From positions 576,501 to 640,500 of the forward strand of contig NZ_CP011479.1 of assembly GCF_001011155.1 (NCBI RefSeq): a stretch of DNA of 64,000 nucleotides, read 5' to 3'. Shown here piece after piece: positions 25,250 to 34,386 of the stretch. The notes under the pieces are model-generated. The model ran no database searches. It was not told where the DNA came from and saw only the letters and a list, made by a program, of their open reading frames with translations. Each line of letters begins with the position of its first letter. The first letter of the stretch is position 1. The DNA is from Hoeflea sp. IMCC20628 (lineage in GTDB: Bacteria > Pseudomonadota > Alphaproteobacteria > Rhizobiales > Rhizobiaceae). The position numbers and the translations under genes are program-made.

Positions 25250-26947
25250 TCACTCGATCAATGCAAATGCGTCGACATCGACCATGCCCATGTCTGAGAT
25301 CTTGAGATGAGGGATCACCGGCAGCGCCAGAAAGGCCAGCTGCAGGAAGGGCTCGTCGAGCGTGCCGCCAAGCTCTTTTGCTGCCGCGCGCAGCGGCGTT
25401 AGCTTCTCGCGCACCTGCTCGAACGGCAGATCACTCATTAGCCCGGCAATCGGCAAAGCGATTTCGGCGAGCACCTTGCCTTCAGCGGCGACAACAAAAC
25501 CGCCGCGGATTTCGCTCAGGCGGTTGGCGGCCAGCGCCATATCGGCCTCGTCGGCGCCGACAACGCAGATATTGTGGCTGTCATGGCCGACGGTGGAGGC
25601 GATGGCGCCGCGCTTGAGGCCAAAACCCTGAACGAAGCCGGTGGTGATGTTGCCGTTCTTGCCGTGGCGCTCGATCACCGTGATCTTGAGGATGTCGCGC
25701 GACAGATCGCCCTTTGTCTCGCCGTTCTCGATCGGTAGCTCGAACTTGCGGTGCTCAGTGATGATCTTGCCGGGCACGATGCCGATTACCGATGTGGCGA
25801 TCCTGTTTCTGCGAACGGCGAAGCTCTCGGCTGAAAGCGACGGCGCGTGGACACTGTCCATGCCCACCGGCGCGGTGGTAGCGCGGGCGGCAAACAGCTC
25901 ATCTGTGACGTGGCGGCCGGCGGAAAATACCATCTGCGCATTGCAGCCTTCGAGGCTGTCGAGCACCACCAGATCGGCGCGCCAGCCCGGCGCCACCAGG
26001 CCGCGATCCTTCAACCCGAAGGCACCGGCGGCTGAAATCGAGGCGGCGCGGTAGATCGCCAGCGGCTCGACACCATTAGCGATGGCATGACGAATCATGT
26101 AATCGAGATGGCCATGCTCGGCGATGTCGAGCGGATTGCGGTCGTCGGTACAGAGCGCAAGGAACGGCGAATTGCGTTCGGTGATGATCGGGATCAGGGC
26201 GTCGAGATCGCGTGACACCGAGCCTTCGCGCACCAGCACATGCATGCCCTTGGACATTTTCTCCAGCGCTTCTTCGGCGGTGGTGGATTCGTGCTCGGTG
26301 CGGATGCCGGCGGCGAGGTAGCCGTTAAGGCCAAGTCCGCGCAACAACGGCGCGTGGCCATCGATATGGCCGCCCTGAAACGCCTCAAGCTTGGCCATGC
26401 AGGTCGGGTCCTTGTGCAGCACGCCGGGGAAGTTCATGAATTCTGCCAGACCGATCACCTGTGGATGATCGCGGAACTCCAGCAGGTCCTCGATATCCAG
26501 CCGGGCTCCTGCCGTTTCGAGATGGGTGGCGGGCACGCAGCTTGAGAGCTGCACGCGGATATCCATGATGGTCTGTTCTGAGCAATCGAGGAAATAGCGG
26601 ATTCCGGCGGCGCCGATGACATTGGCGATTTCATGCGGATCGCAGATCGCGGTGGTGATGCCGCGCGGCAGCACGCAGCGGTCGAACTCATGCGGCGTGA
26701 CCAGCGAGCTTTCAATGTGCAGATGGGTGTCGATGAAGCCGGGCACGACGATCTTGCCGGAGATGTCGATCTCCTGGATGCCTACATAGCTTTCCAGCGT
26801 GCCGACGATGCGGTCGCCGCAAATGGCGATGTCGCCCTCGCGCAACTCGCCCGTGGTCAGGTCAAACAGCCTGCCGCCCTTCAGCACGATATCAGCAGGC
26901 ATCTTGCCCTGGCCCTGGTCAATCATGTCGCCAAGTCTGTTTGTCAT
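25250..26947 (-). CDS. ade: Adenine deaminase
   Basis: A 565-aa amidohydrolase that converts adenine to hypoxanthine and ammonia in purine salvage or catabolism. Metal-binding HLH lies in [16 protein letters not shown] near residue 76, followed by [29 protein letters not shown] and the Asp of [10 protein letters not shown]. The C-terminal Ade domain is complete ([25 protein letters not shown]). The length is standard for the family. It begins 30 bp after the terminator of the pyrimidine operon, so it likely has its own promoter. Confidence 0.94.
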   Translation of the reverse strand: MTNRLGDMIDQGQGKMPADIVLKGGRLFDLTTGELREGDIAICGDRIVGTLESYVGIQEIDISGKIVVPGFIDTHLHIESSLVTPHEFDRCVLPRGITTAICDPHEIANVIGAAGIRYFLDCSEQTIMDIRVQLSSCVPATHLETAGARLDIEDLLEFRDHPQVIGLAEFMNFPGVLHKDPTCMAKLEAFQGGHIDGHAPLLRGLGLNGYLAAGIRTEHESTTAEEALEKMSKGMHVLVREGSVSRDLDALIPIITERNSPFLALCTDDRNPLDIAEHGHLDYMIRHAIANGVEPLAIYRAASISAAGAFGLKDRGLVAPGWRADLVVLDSLEGCNAQMVFSAGRHVTDELFAARATTAPVGMDSVHAPSLSAESFAVRRNRIATSVIGIVPGKIITEHRKFELPIENGETKGDLSRDILKITVIERHGKNGNITTGFVQGFGLKRGAIASTVGHDSHNICVVGADEADMALAANRLSEIRGGFVVAAEGKVLAEIALPIAGLMSDLPFEQVREKLTPLRAAAKELGGTLDEPFLQLAFLALPVIPHLKISDMGMVDVDAFALIE

Positions 26948-26976
26948 GGGGGCACCTGCTGTTTGTTGTCCGAATC

Positions 26977-27005
26977 AAAAACCGGCCGGCATTTCTGCCG
27001 GCCGG
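26977..27005 (-). terminator. Rho-independent terminator of the 13-gene pyrimidine operon
   Basis: Read on the minus strand: CCGGCCGGCA, loop GAAA, TGCCGGCCGG, then TTTTTGATT. Perfect 10-bp GC-rich stem (26982-26991 with 26996-27005), a stable GNRA tetraloop and a T-run at 26977-26981. It lies 24 bp past the stop of the substrate-binding protein. Confidence 0.93.
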
Positions 27006-27028
27006 CCGAGTTTACCCCAAAAGGGTGA

Positions 27029-27994
27029 TTACATCTTGTCGGTAACGACTGATGTCCATGCGCCTTCCGGCTGCTTGGTGATGATCCCCTGATCGAGCAG
27101 CGCCTTGGCGGTGCGCTCATAGGCTTCCGGGATCAGCTTGGCATCGGGTTCGCCGATCAGCTTGGCCACTTCGTCCATCATCCGGACCTGGTGGTTTTCG
27201 TCCTGGCCGCCATTGTCCATGACGATGCCGGCTGCTTCTTCAGGATTGGCAATGGCGTAGGCCCAGCCCTTCATCGAAGCCTGGACGAACTTGACCATCT
27301 TCTCGACATAGGCCGGATCCTTGAGGTTGTCCTCAAGCGCATAAAGACCGTCTTCAAGCAGGTCGTTGCCCATGGCGGAGTAGTTGAAGACGACCAGATC
27401 TTCCGGCTTGTAGCCAGCATCCATCAGCTGCCAGTATTCATTGTAGGTCATGACCGAGATGCAATCGGCCTGCTTCTGGATCAGCGGCTGCACGTCAAAG
27501 CTCTGCTTGAGCACGGTGACGCCTTCGGCGCCGCCTTCGGTCGACAGGCCAAGCTTGTTCATCCAGGCGAAGAACGGATATTCGTTGCCGTAGAACCAGA
27601 CGCCCAGCGTGTGACCCTTGAAGTCGGCCTCTGTCTTGATCGGGCCGTCTGCCGGGCAAACCAGTTCCATGCCGGCCTTCTTGTAAGGCTGGGCGATGTT
27701 GACGAGGCCGACGCCTTTTTCGCGGGCAGCAAGAGCGCCGCCCATCCAGTCGACGATGACGTCAGCGCCGCCGCCGGCAATCACCTGTTCCGGTGCAATG
27801 TCCGGGCCGCCCGGCTTGATTTCGACGTCGAGGCCGGCTTCGTCATAAAAGCCCTTGTCCTTGGCGACGAAATAGCCGGCGAACTGGGCCTGGGCGACCC
27901 ATTTGAGTTGCAGCGTCACCTTGTCGGCAGCGTTTGCGGCGCCTGCCATCAGTGTCATGGTGAGTGCCAGTGTCAGTCCGAGTGTTTTTTTCAT
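27029..27994 (-). CDS. ABC importer substrate-binding protein, NMT1/THI5-like (predicted pyrimidine or derivative)
   Basis: A 321-aa periplasmic protein with signal MKKTLGLTLALTMTLMAGAANA (cleavage about residue 22). The body has the NMT1/THI5 hallmark KWVAQAQFAGYFVAKDKGFYDEAGLDVEIKPGG and an internal PADGPIKTEADFKGHTLGVWF, as in ThiY-type hydroxymethylpyrimidine receptors and nitrate/taurine relatives. AGAGAGGAACC precedes ATG 27994. Last gene of the pyrimidine operon, immediately before the terminator. Pyrimidine or a catabolic intermediate is the likely ligand from context; the sequence alone does not prove it. Confidence 0.87.
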   Translation of the reverse strand: MKKTLGLTLALTMTLMAGAANAADKVTLQLKWVAQAQFAGYFVAKDKGFYDEAGLDVEIKPGGPDIAPEQVIAGGGADVIVDWMGGALAAREKGVGLVNIAQPYKKAGMELVCPADGPIKTEADFKGHTLGVWFYGNEYPFFAWMNKLGLSTEGGAEGVTVLKQSFDVQPLIQKQADCISVMTYNEYWQLMDAGYKPEDLVVFNYSAMGNDLLEDGLYALEDNLKDPAYVEKMVKFVQASMKGWAYAIANPEEAAGIVMDNGGQDENHQVRMMDEVAKLIGEPDAKLIPEAYERTAKALLDQGIITKQPEGAWTSVVTDKM

Positions 27995-28028
27995 TTTTGG
28001 TTCCTCTCTGGTTATGGCTCAGGGCTAT

Positions 28029-29135
28029 CTATCTGCGATAGCTCGGATGCCAGAATGTGACGGAGCGCTCAAGAAGTGCAAGCGCCCCGTAAAACAAAGA
28101 CCCGACAATAGCCGCCATGGCGATTTCCGCCCAGACCATGTCGAGATTCATCCGACCCACTTCGGTCGAAATCCGAAAGCCCATGCCGACAATCGGCGTG
28201 CCGAAGAACTCGGCGACGATGGCGCCGATCAGCGCCAGCGTGGAGTTGATCTTGAGGGCATTGAAGATGAAAGGCATTGCGGCCTGAAGCCGCAGCTTGA
28301 GCAGCACCTGCCAATGGGTGGCGCCATAGGTGCGCATCAGGTCGCGTTCCATGTCGCCGGTGGCCGCCAGCCCGGCAAGTGTGTTCACCAGCATCGGGAA
28401 GAAGGTCATGACGATGACGACGGCGGCCTTCGACTGCCAGTCGAAGCCGAACCAGATCACCATGATCGGGGCAATGCCGATCATCGGCAGCGCCGAGACC
28501 ATGTTGCCGATCGGCAGCAGGCCGTTGGCAAAGAAGCGGAAGCGGTCGGCGAGAATAGCGACGAGGAAGCCGGTCGTGCAGCCGACGACATAGCCGAACA
28601 GCACGGCCTTGAGCACGGTCTGGCGGAAATCGGCTGCCAGGATTGATGTGGACGTGACAATCCTCGCCCCGATGGCGGAAGGCGGCGGCAGCAGTACGAA
28701 CGGTACGCCGGCACCGCGAACGATGCATTCCCACAGGATCACGACCCAGATGCCAAACAGCGCCGGGACAATGATGGAAACAGCGCTGGTCTGGTTGGCG
28801 CGGCTGCCATCGCCGGACAGTACCGTGACCAGCCGCCAGCCGAGAAGCCAGGCTGCGGCAAGGGCTGCGAAATAGCCGTGCGTGGCGGTGCCGAAGCCAT
28901 CGACCAGACCTGAAATCAGCATTGCCGCTGCGCCAAAGCTCGACAGCGTCAGAATGGCGGTTTCCACGGCAAAGCTCAGCCGCAGCATCGACAGCAACGC
29001 GCCTGCGGCCAGAATTGCCGCCACCGTCAGCGACGTTGTCTGGCTCATGCCTGCAGTGAAGGGCAGGGCGGTTAGGCTGTAGAGAGTGGCCAGCAGTGAT
29101 AGCAACGCCTGCCAGTTGGGACGTAACACACTCAT
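28029..29135 (-). CDS. ABC importer permease (second, BPD_transp_1)
   Basis: A 368-aa permease. N-terminal four-helix extension (residues about 5-110), then the standard SsuC/ThiX-like core with the EAA loop DLMRTYGATHWQVLLKLRLQAAMPFIFNALK. The open frame extends 90 codons upstream, but that part is the antisense-like tail of the neighbouring permease in another frame; ATG 29135 overlaps the neighbour stop as ATGA (29132-29135), giving translational coupling. Heterodimer partner of the 29132-30019 permease. Confidence 0.88.
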   Translation of the reverse strand: MSVLRPNWQALLSLLATLYSLTALPFTAGMSQTTSLTVAAILAAGALLSMLRLSFAVETAILTLSSFGAAAMLISGLVDGFGTATHGYFAALAAAWLLGWRLVTVLSGDGSRANQTSAVSIIVPALFGIWVVILWECIVRGAGVPFVLLPPPSAIGARIVTSTSILAADFRQTVLKAVLFGYVVGCTTGFLVAILADRFRFFANGLLPIGNMVSALPMIGIAPIMVIWFGFDWQSKAAVVIVMTFFPMLVNTLAGLAATGDMERDLMRTYGATHWQVLLKLRLQAAMPFIFNALKINSTLALIGAIVAEFFGTPIVGMGFRISTEVGRMNLDMVWAEIAMAAIVGSLFYGALALLERSVTFWHPSYRR

Positions 29136-30019
29136 TGGGTTTTTGCTCCCATGCGGGTGTTGACGAACCGGCCGACGATATCGACTGCGCTCACAAGCAG
29201 GATGGCGACAACGGAACCTGCGATCAGGGCGGCGAAGATGTCGACCGTCTGGCTGTAATAGGAGCCTGCCAGCAGCTTGGAGCCGATGCCGGCCACGGCA
29301 CCGGTGGGCAATTCGCCGACGATGGCGCCAATCAGGCTGGCGGCAATCGCCACCTTCATCGAGGTGAAGAAGAACGGCACCGAGGCCGGAATCCGTAGCT
29401 TCCACAATGTCTGCATCTTGCTGGCGGAATAGGTCCGCATCAGGTCGAGATGCAGCACGTCAGGTGAGCGCAGGCCCTTGACCATGCCGACAGCGACCGG
29501 AAAAAATGACAGATAGGTGGAGATCAGCGCCTTGGGCAGCAGTCCGGTGACGCCGATGGCCGACAACAGCACGATGATCATCGGTGCAATCGCCAGGATC
29601 GGAATGGTCTGCGAGGCGATGATCCAGGGCAGGAAGGAGCGGTCGAGCGCCGGGATATGGACAATGCCGATGGCGATGACCACGCCAAGTGCGGTGCCCA
29701 TGGCGAAGCCGAGCAGCGTCGCCGACAGCGTCACCCAGGAATGATAGACCAGACTGCGCTTTGACCAGGGTTTGACCGTCAGCGTGTTCTTCCAGAGGTT
29801 TTCCGCCACCTGATGCGGCGCCGGCATGGTCGGCTTCGGCTGGCTCATGGTCTTCATGAAGAATTCGGTGGTGGTGCGGGTTTCATCCGCACGGCGGTCG
29901 AAATCGCGTTGAAACGGCGCGTTCATCGAATAGGCGGCGACATACCAGGCGATGAGGATCACCAGCAGGATTGAACCGACGGGAACCAGACGGTCCCTGA
30001 TGAAGCTGGGCTCGTTCAT
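29132..30019 (-). CDS. ABC importer permease (first, BPD_transp_1)
   Basis: A 295-aa permease with six helices. A first helix at about 12-30, a periplasmic stretch of about 70 residues, then the transmembrane core with EAA loop DLMRTYSASKMQTLWKLRIPASVPFFFTSMK. Start at 30019 overlaps the small membrane protein stop by ATGA. Member of the SsuC/TauC/ThiX family; co-encoded with an NMT1-type receptor and a family-3 ATPase. Confidence 0.9.
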   Translation of the reverse strand: MNEPSFIRDRLVPVGSILLVILIAWYVAAYSMNAPFQRDFDRRADETRTTTEFFMKTMSQPKPTMPAPHQVAENLWKNTLTVKPWSKRSLVYHSWVTLSATLLGFAMGTALGVVIAIGIVHIPALDRSFLPWIIASQTIPILAIAPMIIVLLSAIGVTGLLPKALISTYLSFFPVAVGMVKGLRSPDVLHLDLMRTYSASKMQTLWKLRIPASVPFFFTSMKVAIAASLIGAIVGELPTGAVAGIGSKLLAGSYYSQTVDIFAALIAGSVVAILLVSAVDIVGRFVNTRMGAKTQ

Positions 30020-30351
30020 CCGTGTTTCCCCTGCGGCCAGACGATCATGGTGACGGCAACGATCCCCAGCGTGATGCCGCCGACCTGCATGATGGACGGG
30101 CGTTCACCGAAAATCAGCAAGCCGATCAGGTTGATGAGCACCAGTTGCAGCACAGCGGAGAGTGACATGGCGACTGCCAGCCCGCTTTCGCGCATCACCC
30201 GCACCATCATCAGATTGCCTGCGGTGTAAAGCGTGATCGCAAGCACCAGCAGCCAGACAGACGGCCGGTCGACATAGACCCGGAGACTGCTTGCTGCGGC
30301 CATGAAAATCACCATCACGGCTGCCAGCCAGATCATCAGCGAGGGGCTCAT
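30016..30351 (-). CDS. Small EamA/SMR-like four-helix membrane protein
   Basis: A 111-aa protein of four hydrophobic helices with the EamA/SMR-like end LQLVLINLIGLLIFGERPSIMQVGGITLGIVAVTMIVW. The open frame continues upstream to 30723 only as a shadow of the GNAT gene; ATG 30351 overlaps the GNAT stop by ATGA (30348-30351). It resembles half of a drug/metabolite exporter, so it probably works as a dimer. Its place inside an importer operon is odd: efflux of a toxic pyrimidine intermediate or of an amine is conceivable but untested. Confidence 0.75.
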   Translation of the reverse strand: MSPSLMIWLAAVMVIFMAAASSLRVYVDRPSVWLLVLAITLYTAGNLMMVRVMRESGLAVAMSLSAVLQLVLINLIGLLIFGERPSIMQVGGITLGIVAVTMIVWPQGKHG

Positions 30352-30839
30352 CGGGAACCTCCGGGCCAGCGCATCAACAAAGTGGCCACGCCTTCCGGGG
30401 TGTCGTCGTTGCGGCCTTCTGGAATTTCGACAAGAGCTTCGCGCTTGTAGAAGCGCAGGGCATCGGAATTGAGTTCGAAGACTGTGAGCTCGAAGCCTTG
30501 TGGGCGTGCGGACTTGGCGGCGTCGAGCAGCGCTTTGCCCAGACCGCTGCACCGGGCTTGTGGACGAAGATAGATCGCGTGAATGAAACGCCCGTCTTGA
30601 TCCATCGAAAGATAACCAGCGATCTCGCCGCCATCCTCGGCCACGAAGATGGTTCGCCTGTCGAGCAGATCCGCACCGAACATGTCCTCGATGGCCTGAC
30701 GATCGATCACACGGGGCAGCCATGAGGCGCCGGCGTCCAGATAGTCATTGATGATTGACGCGCAGACCGGCAGATCGGCGGCGGTCGCGCGTCGGACACC
30801 AGGTTCGTGGTAAGTTTGGCGGACAGCGCTATTCATCAT
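30348..30839 (-). CDS. GNAT-family N-acetyltransferase
   Basis: A 163-aa acetyltransferase. After GVRRATAADLPVCASIINDYLDAGASW come the GNAT core strands (GEIAGYLSMDQDGRFIHAIYLRPQARCSGLGKALLDAA, acetyl-CoA loop of the Q/R-x-x-G-x-G/A type as ARCSGLGKA) and a C-terminal ALRFYKREALVEI segment. The start is MM at 30839/30836, inside the last codons of the ATPase gene. Substrate unknown; its position between transporter genes suggests an amino compound handled by the pathway. Confidence 0.8.
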   Translation of the reverse strand: MMNSAVRQTYHEPGVRRATAADLPVCASIINDYLDAGASWLPRVIDRQAIEDMFGADLLDRRTIFVAEDGGEIAGYLSMDQDGRFIHAIYLRPQARCSGLGKALLDAAKSARPQGFELTVFELNSDALRFYKREALVEIPEGRNDDTPEGVATLLMRWPGGSR

Positions 30840-31611
30840 AGCTGTGTCCGGCTTTGAGGCCTTCTCGGACCTGGTGGGCGATCTTGAGGAATTCAGGCGT
30901 CTCGCGAATGTCGAGCGACCGGTCGGGGCCCAGATCACAATCGATGATCTCGTGAATGCGGCCCGGACGCGGGCTCATCACCACGATCTTGGTCGACAGG
31001 AACACGGCTTCCGGAATCGAGTGGGTGACAAAGACCACAGTCTTCTTGGTCTTGGCCCAAAGTTTCAGCAGTTGCTCGTTCAAGTGATCGCGGACAATCT
31101 CGTCAAGCGCGCCAAATGGTTCGTCCATCAGCAGCATCGCCGGTTCAACGGCGAGCGCACGGGCGATGGAGGCACGCTGCTGCATGCCGCCGGAGAGCTG
31201 CCAGGGGAATTTCTTCTCAAAGCCAACAAGATTGACCAGCTCCAGATTGCTGGCAATGCGGGCCGAGCGGGTGGCTTTGTCGAGCCCCATGACTTCCAGC
31301 GGCAAGGCAACATTTTGCTCAATGGTGCGCCAGGGCAAAAGGGCTGATTGTTGAAACACATAGCCATAGGCACGGGCCATTCGCGCCTGTTCCGGCGTCA
31401 TGCCATTGACCGACACCGTGCCGCCAGTTGGTTTTTCCAGATCGGCGATCACCCGGAGAAGCGTGGTCTTGCCGCAACCGGACGGACCGATCAGCGAGAC
31501 GAATTCACCCTCGGCAATGTCGAGCGTGATGTCTTTCAGCGCATGAACCGGACCGTCATTGGTCTCGAAGGTGAGATCGAGGTTTTTGGTGGAGATGACG
31601 GTTGCTGTCAC
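30829..31611 (-). CDS. ABC importer ATPase (SsuB/ThiZ/TauB family)
   Basis: A 260-aa ATPase. Walker A GPSGCGKTT near residues 42-50, Q-loop YVFQQSALLPWRTIEQNV, signature LSGGMQQRASIARAL, Walker B MLLMDEPFGALDE and H-loop VTHSIPEAVF. It powers the importer encoded downstream (two permeases and NMT1-like receptor), from which it is separated by the GNAT and small membrane protein genes. It starts 82 bp downstream of the secreted-protein gene. Confidence 0.92.
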   Translation of the reverse strand: MTATVISTKNLDLTFETNDGPVHALKDITLDIAEGEFVSLIGPSGCGKTTLLRVIADLEKPTGGTVSVNGMTPEQARMARAYGYVFQQSALLPWRTIEQNVALPLEVMGLDKATRSARIASNLELVNLVGFEKKFPWQLSGGMQQRASIARALAVEPAMLLMDEPFGALDEIVRDHLNEQLLKLWAKTKKTVVFVTHSIPEAVFLSTKIVVMSPRPGRIHEIIDCDLGPDRSLDIRETPEFLKIAHQVREGLKAGHSYDE

Positions 31612-31693
31612 TGGCAGATCCTGTTCCGTCTGGAATGTGTTGCGCTCATCAATTCTCCATTCCTACACTGGCTCGTCTCACGCACTGCTTGGT

Positions 31694-32089
31694 TCACTCG
31701 CATCGGCTGACCGTGAATTCGAACTCGTCGCCGCCCTGCATCTTGAAATGGAGAGCGGCTGGATCGTCATAGCTTGGCCTGACGAGGTAGGTCGAGACCC
31801 ACTCTTCGCCTTCTCCGGAGCAAAGTGCCGTGACGACCGCGCGACCGTAGGAGGCGGACAGGACCTGAAGGAAATCACAGCCCGATTCATGAAATTCGAC
31901 ATTCTGCGGGCTGACGATGATCTTGTTGTCGCTCATGGCTCCCTGCTCTGGGTCGAATGCACAGCCTTCGCTGTTTCCGTATTTGCCGTCAATCTGCAGC
32001 ATGTCGGCTGCTGCCGGGGCGGCAAAAAGGCTCGCGAGGAAAATTATGCCAACTGTTCTGGCAAGCGCAGGCGTGAGCATGATCTTCAT
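31694..32089 (-). CDS. Small secreted protein of unknown function in the pyrimidine operon
   Basis: A 131-aa protein I do not recognise. Signal peptide MKIMLTPALARTVGIIFLASLFAAPAAA (cleavage about residue 28), then about 100 residues with four cysteines (43, 71, 90, 130) that could form two disulfides. Start 32089 overlaps the dihydropyrimidinase stop as ATGA, so the two are co-translated even though one is exported and the other cytoplasmic. The longer open frame to 32503 is a shadow of hydA. Confidence 0.75.
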   Translation of the reverse strand: MKIMLTPALARTVGIIFLASLFAAPAAADMLQIDGKYGNSEGCAFDPEQGAMSDNKIIVSPQNVEFHESGCDFLQVLSASYGRAVVTALCSGEGEEWVSTYLVRPSYDDPAALHFKMQGGDEFEFTVSRCE

Positions 32090-33543
32090 ACCCCGCTTGC
32101 CGGAATGCCGGTGCGTTCGACCTTGCGTGGGGAAGAGACTTCCTTCCAGGTCGACAGCGCCTTGTTGGTCGGCGTCACCGGCTGCCTCGCGACAAACTCG
32201 CCGTGACCTTCCTGCGGCTTGACTTCGCCATCGTCGATGGCGACGCGGCCGCGGGTCAGCGTGTAGCGCGGCAGGCCCTTGACCTGCTTGCCCTCGAAGA
32301 CGTTGTAGTCGATCGCCGACTGCTGGGTGCTGGCGGCAATGGTCTTGGATTTCTCCGGATCCCACACCACCAGATCGGCATCGGCGCCAACCAGCACCGC
32401 ACCCTTTTTCGGATAGCAGTTGAGGATCTTGGCGATGTTGGTCGAGGTGACGGCGACGAACTCGTTCATGGTCAGCCTGCCGGTGGCAACGCCATAGGTC
32501 CACAGCATCGGCATGCGGTCTTCGAGGCCGCCGGTGCCGTTGGGGATTTTTGTGAAATCGCCGACGCCGAAGCGTTTCTGCTCAGTCGAAAACGCGCAAT
32601 GGTCGGTGGCGACCACCTGCAGCGAGCCTGCGGACAGTCCGGCCCAGAGCGAATCCTGATGCATCTTGTTGCGGAAGGGCGGGCTCATCACCCGGCGCGC
32701 AGCATGGTCCCAGTCTGGGTTGGCATATTCGCTCTCGTCAAGCGTGAGATGCTGGATCAGCGGCTCGCCCCAGACCCGCATGCCCTTCTGGCGGGCGCGG
32801 CGGATGGCTTCGTGGCTCTGCTCGCAGGATGTGTGAACCACGTAAAGCGGAGTGCCAGCCATGTCGGCGATCATGATGGCGCGGTTGGTGGCTTCGCCCT
32901 CGACTTCGGCGGGACGGGAGTAGGCATGCGCCTCGGGGCCGTTGTTGCCTTCGGCCAGCAGTTTCTGCTGCAACTGCGCCACCACGTCGCCGTTTTCGGC
33001 GTGGACCATGGCGATGCCGCCCAGTTCGCCCACCCGGCTGAATGAGGAATACATCTCGTCATCATCAACCATCAGCGCGCCCTTGTAGGCCATGAAGTGC
33101 TTGAAGGTGGTGATGCCCTTTTCTTTGACCACTGTCTCCATCTCGTTGAACACCTGCTCGCCCCACCAGGTGATCGCCATGTGGAAGGAGTAGTCGCAAT
33201 GGGCGCGGGTCGACTTGTTGTCCCACATGGTCAGCGCTTCAAGCAGTGACTGGCCGGGCGCGGGCAGGGCGAAATCGATCACCATGGTGGTGCCGCCGGC
33301 AAGGGCTGCGCGGGTGCCGCTTTCGAAATCATCGGTCGAATAGGTGCCCATGAACGGCATTTCGAGATGGGTGTGCGGGTCAATGCCGCCGGGCATGACA
33401 TAGCAGCCGGTGGCGTCGAGCGACTTCTCGCCGACCAGATTGGGGCCGATGGCGGTGATGACGCCGCCCTCGATCATCACGTCCGCCTTGTAGGTCAGAT
33501 CGGCGGTGACGATTGTTCCGTTCTTGATGACGGTGGTGCTCAT
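32086..33543 (-). CDS. hydA: Dihydropyrimidinase (D-hydantoinase)
   Basis: A 485-aa amidohydrolase that opens dihydrouracil or dihydrothymine to N-carbamoyl-beta-alanine or its 2-methyl analogue. Metal ligands in PGGIDPHTHLEMP (residues about 52-64), the carboxylated lysine in TFKHFMAYKGAL near 150, then SCEQSHEAIRRA and the Asp of ATDHCAFSTEQK. Length is standard. Step two of the reductive pathway, downstream in transcription of the class II aldolase-like gene. Hydantoin degradation is the alternative, but the co-encoded MmsA, aminotransferase and PreTA favour pyrimidines. Confidence 0.93.
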   Translation of the reverse strand: MSTTVIKNGTIVTADLTYKADVMIEGGVITAIGPNLVGEKSLDATGCYVMPGGIDPHTHLEMPFMGTYSTDDFESGTRAALAGGTTMVIDFALPAPGQSLLEALTMWDNKSTRAHCDYSFHMAITWWGEQVFNEMETVVKEKGITTFKHFMAYKGALMVDDDEMYSSFSRVGELGGIAMVHAENGDVVAQLQQKLLAEGNNGPEAHAYSRPAEVEGEATNRAIMIADMAGTPLYVVHTSCEQSHEAIRRARQKGMRVWGEPLIQHLTLDESEYANPDWDHAARRVMSPPFRNKMHQDSLWAGLSAGSLQVVATDHCAFSTEQKRFGVGDFTKIPNGTGGLEDRMPMLWTYGVATGRLTMNEFVAVTSTNIAKILNCYPKKGAVLVGADADLVVWDPEKSKTIAASTQQSAIDYNVFEGKQVKGLPRYTLTRGRVAIDDGEVKPQEGHGEFVARQPVTPTNKALSTWKEVSSPRKVERTGIPASGV

Positions 33544-33620
33544 GATGCACGTCCTCTTGCTGTTCCAAATTTTGTTCTGATCAGCCGTCTTGATGCGGCC
33601 TTTTCAAAAATTCTGCTGGT

Positions 33621-34382
33621 CTAGTCTGCGTAGCCGGGATTTTCCCGGTCGAGCACAAGTTTCATTTCCTCGAAATGCGAGAATTCGGCGTCCTTGTAGA
33701 CATCCCATTCCTGCGCGACGGATTCGGCCAATTCATCGTTCATCACGTTGAGCGGCTGGCCGGTCGAATAGGCCAGCACCATGGTGCGCGCGGCGCGTTC
33801 GAGATGGTACATCGCGTCGAATGCCTCAGCCACCGTGCGGGCCACTGTGGTGACTCCGTGGTTGGCCATCATGACGTTGGAATAATTGCCAATGGTGGTG
33901 GCGATGCGCTCGCCTTCGGCTTCATCATTGGCGATGCCGCCGAAACTCATGTCCATTGCCAGCCGGTTGAAGAACCGTGCCGTGGTCTGGTCGATCGGCT
34001 TGATCGAAGGGTCTTTCAGACCTGCAAGGGCTGTGGCATGCGGCGGGTGAAGATGCAGGACCACTCGGGCATGCGGCACGTGCTTGTGGATGGCGGAATG
34101 GATCGACCAGGCTGACGGATCGGGCGCATTCGGGCGCTTCATTGTCTCGGGATCATCGGCGTCGACCAGCAACAGTTCGCTGGCCTTGGCGCGGGAGAAA
34201 TGCTTCCAGCGCGGGTTGACCAGAAATTTCTTGCCGTCAGGCGAGACGGCAGCAGAGAAATGGTTGGCGACGCCTTCGTGCCAGTCGTAATAGGCGGCGA
34301 GCCTCAGCGCTGCGGCGAGATCGACGCGCAATTGTTGTTCGTCAGCACGATCGATCGGTACGATGTTTGATGTTGTGCTCAT
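33621..34382 (-). CDS. Class II aldolase/adducin-family protein
   Basis: A 253-aa protein with the class II aldolase fold. Zn ligands appear in VVLHLHPPHATALAGL and VMMANHGVTTVARTVAEAFDAMYHLERA. Family members include fuculose-phosphate aldolase, decarboxylases and adducin-like proteins; no phosphorylated sugar is expected in this operon. Start MSTTSNIV at 34382 lies four bases after the ureidopropionase stop. It may act on a semialdehyde or hydroxy acid from pyrimidine breakdown, but this is a guess. Confidence 0.85.
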   Translation of the reverse strand: MSTTSNIVPIDRADEQQLRVDLAAALRLAAYYDWHEGVANHFSAAVSPDGKKFLVNPRWKHFSRAKASELLLVDADDPETMKRPNAPDPSAWSIHSAIHKHVPHARVVLHLHPPHATALAGLKDPSIKPIDQTTARFFNRLAMDMSFGGIANDEAEGERIATTIGNYSNVMMANHGVTTVARTVAEAFDAMYHLERAARTMVLAYSTGQPLNVMNDELAESVAQEWDVYKDAEFSHFEEMKLVLDRENPGYAD

Positions 34383-34386
34383 GGTT

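Noticed and set aside
29136-29405. N-terminal extension of the second ABC permease
   Set aside because: Arg/His-rich, overlaps the first permease; ATG 29135 with ATGA coupling explains the start.
30352-30723. N-terminal extension of the small EamA/SMR-like protein
   Set aside because: Shadow of the GNAT gene in another frame; ATGA start at 30351 fits better.
32090-32503. N-terminal extension of the small secreted protein
   Set aside because: Overlaps hydA and would bury the obvious signal peptide that starts at 32089.
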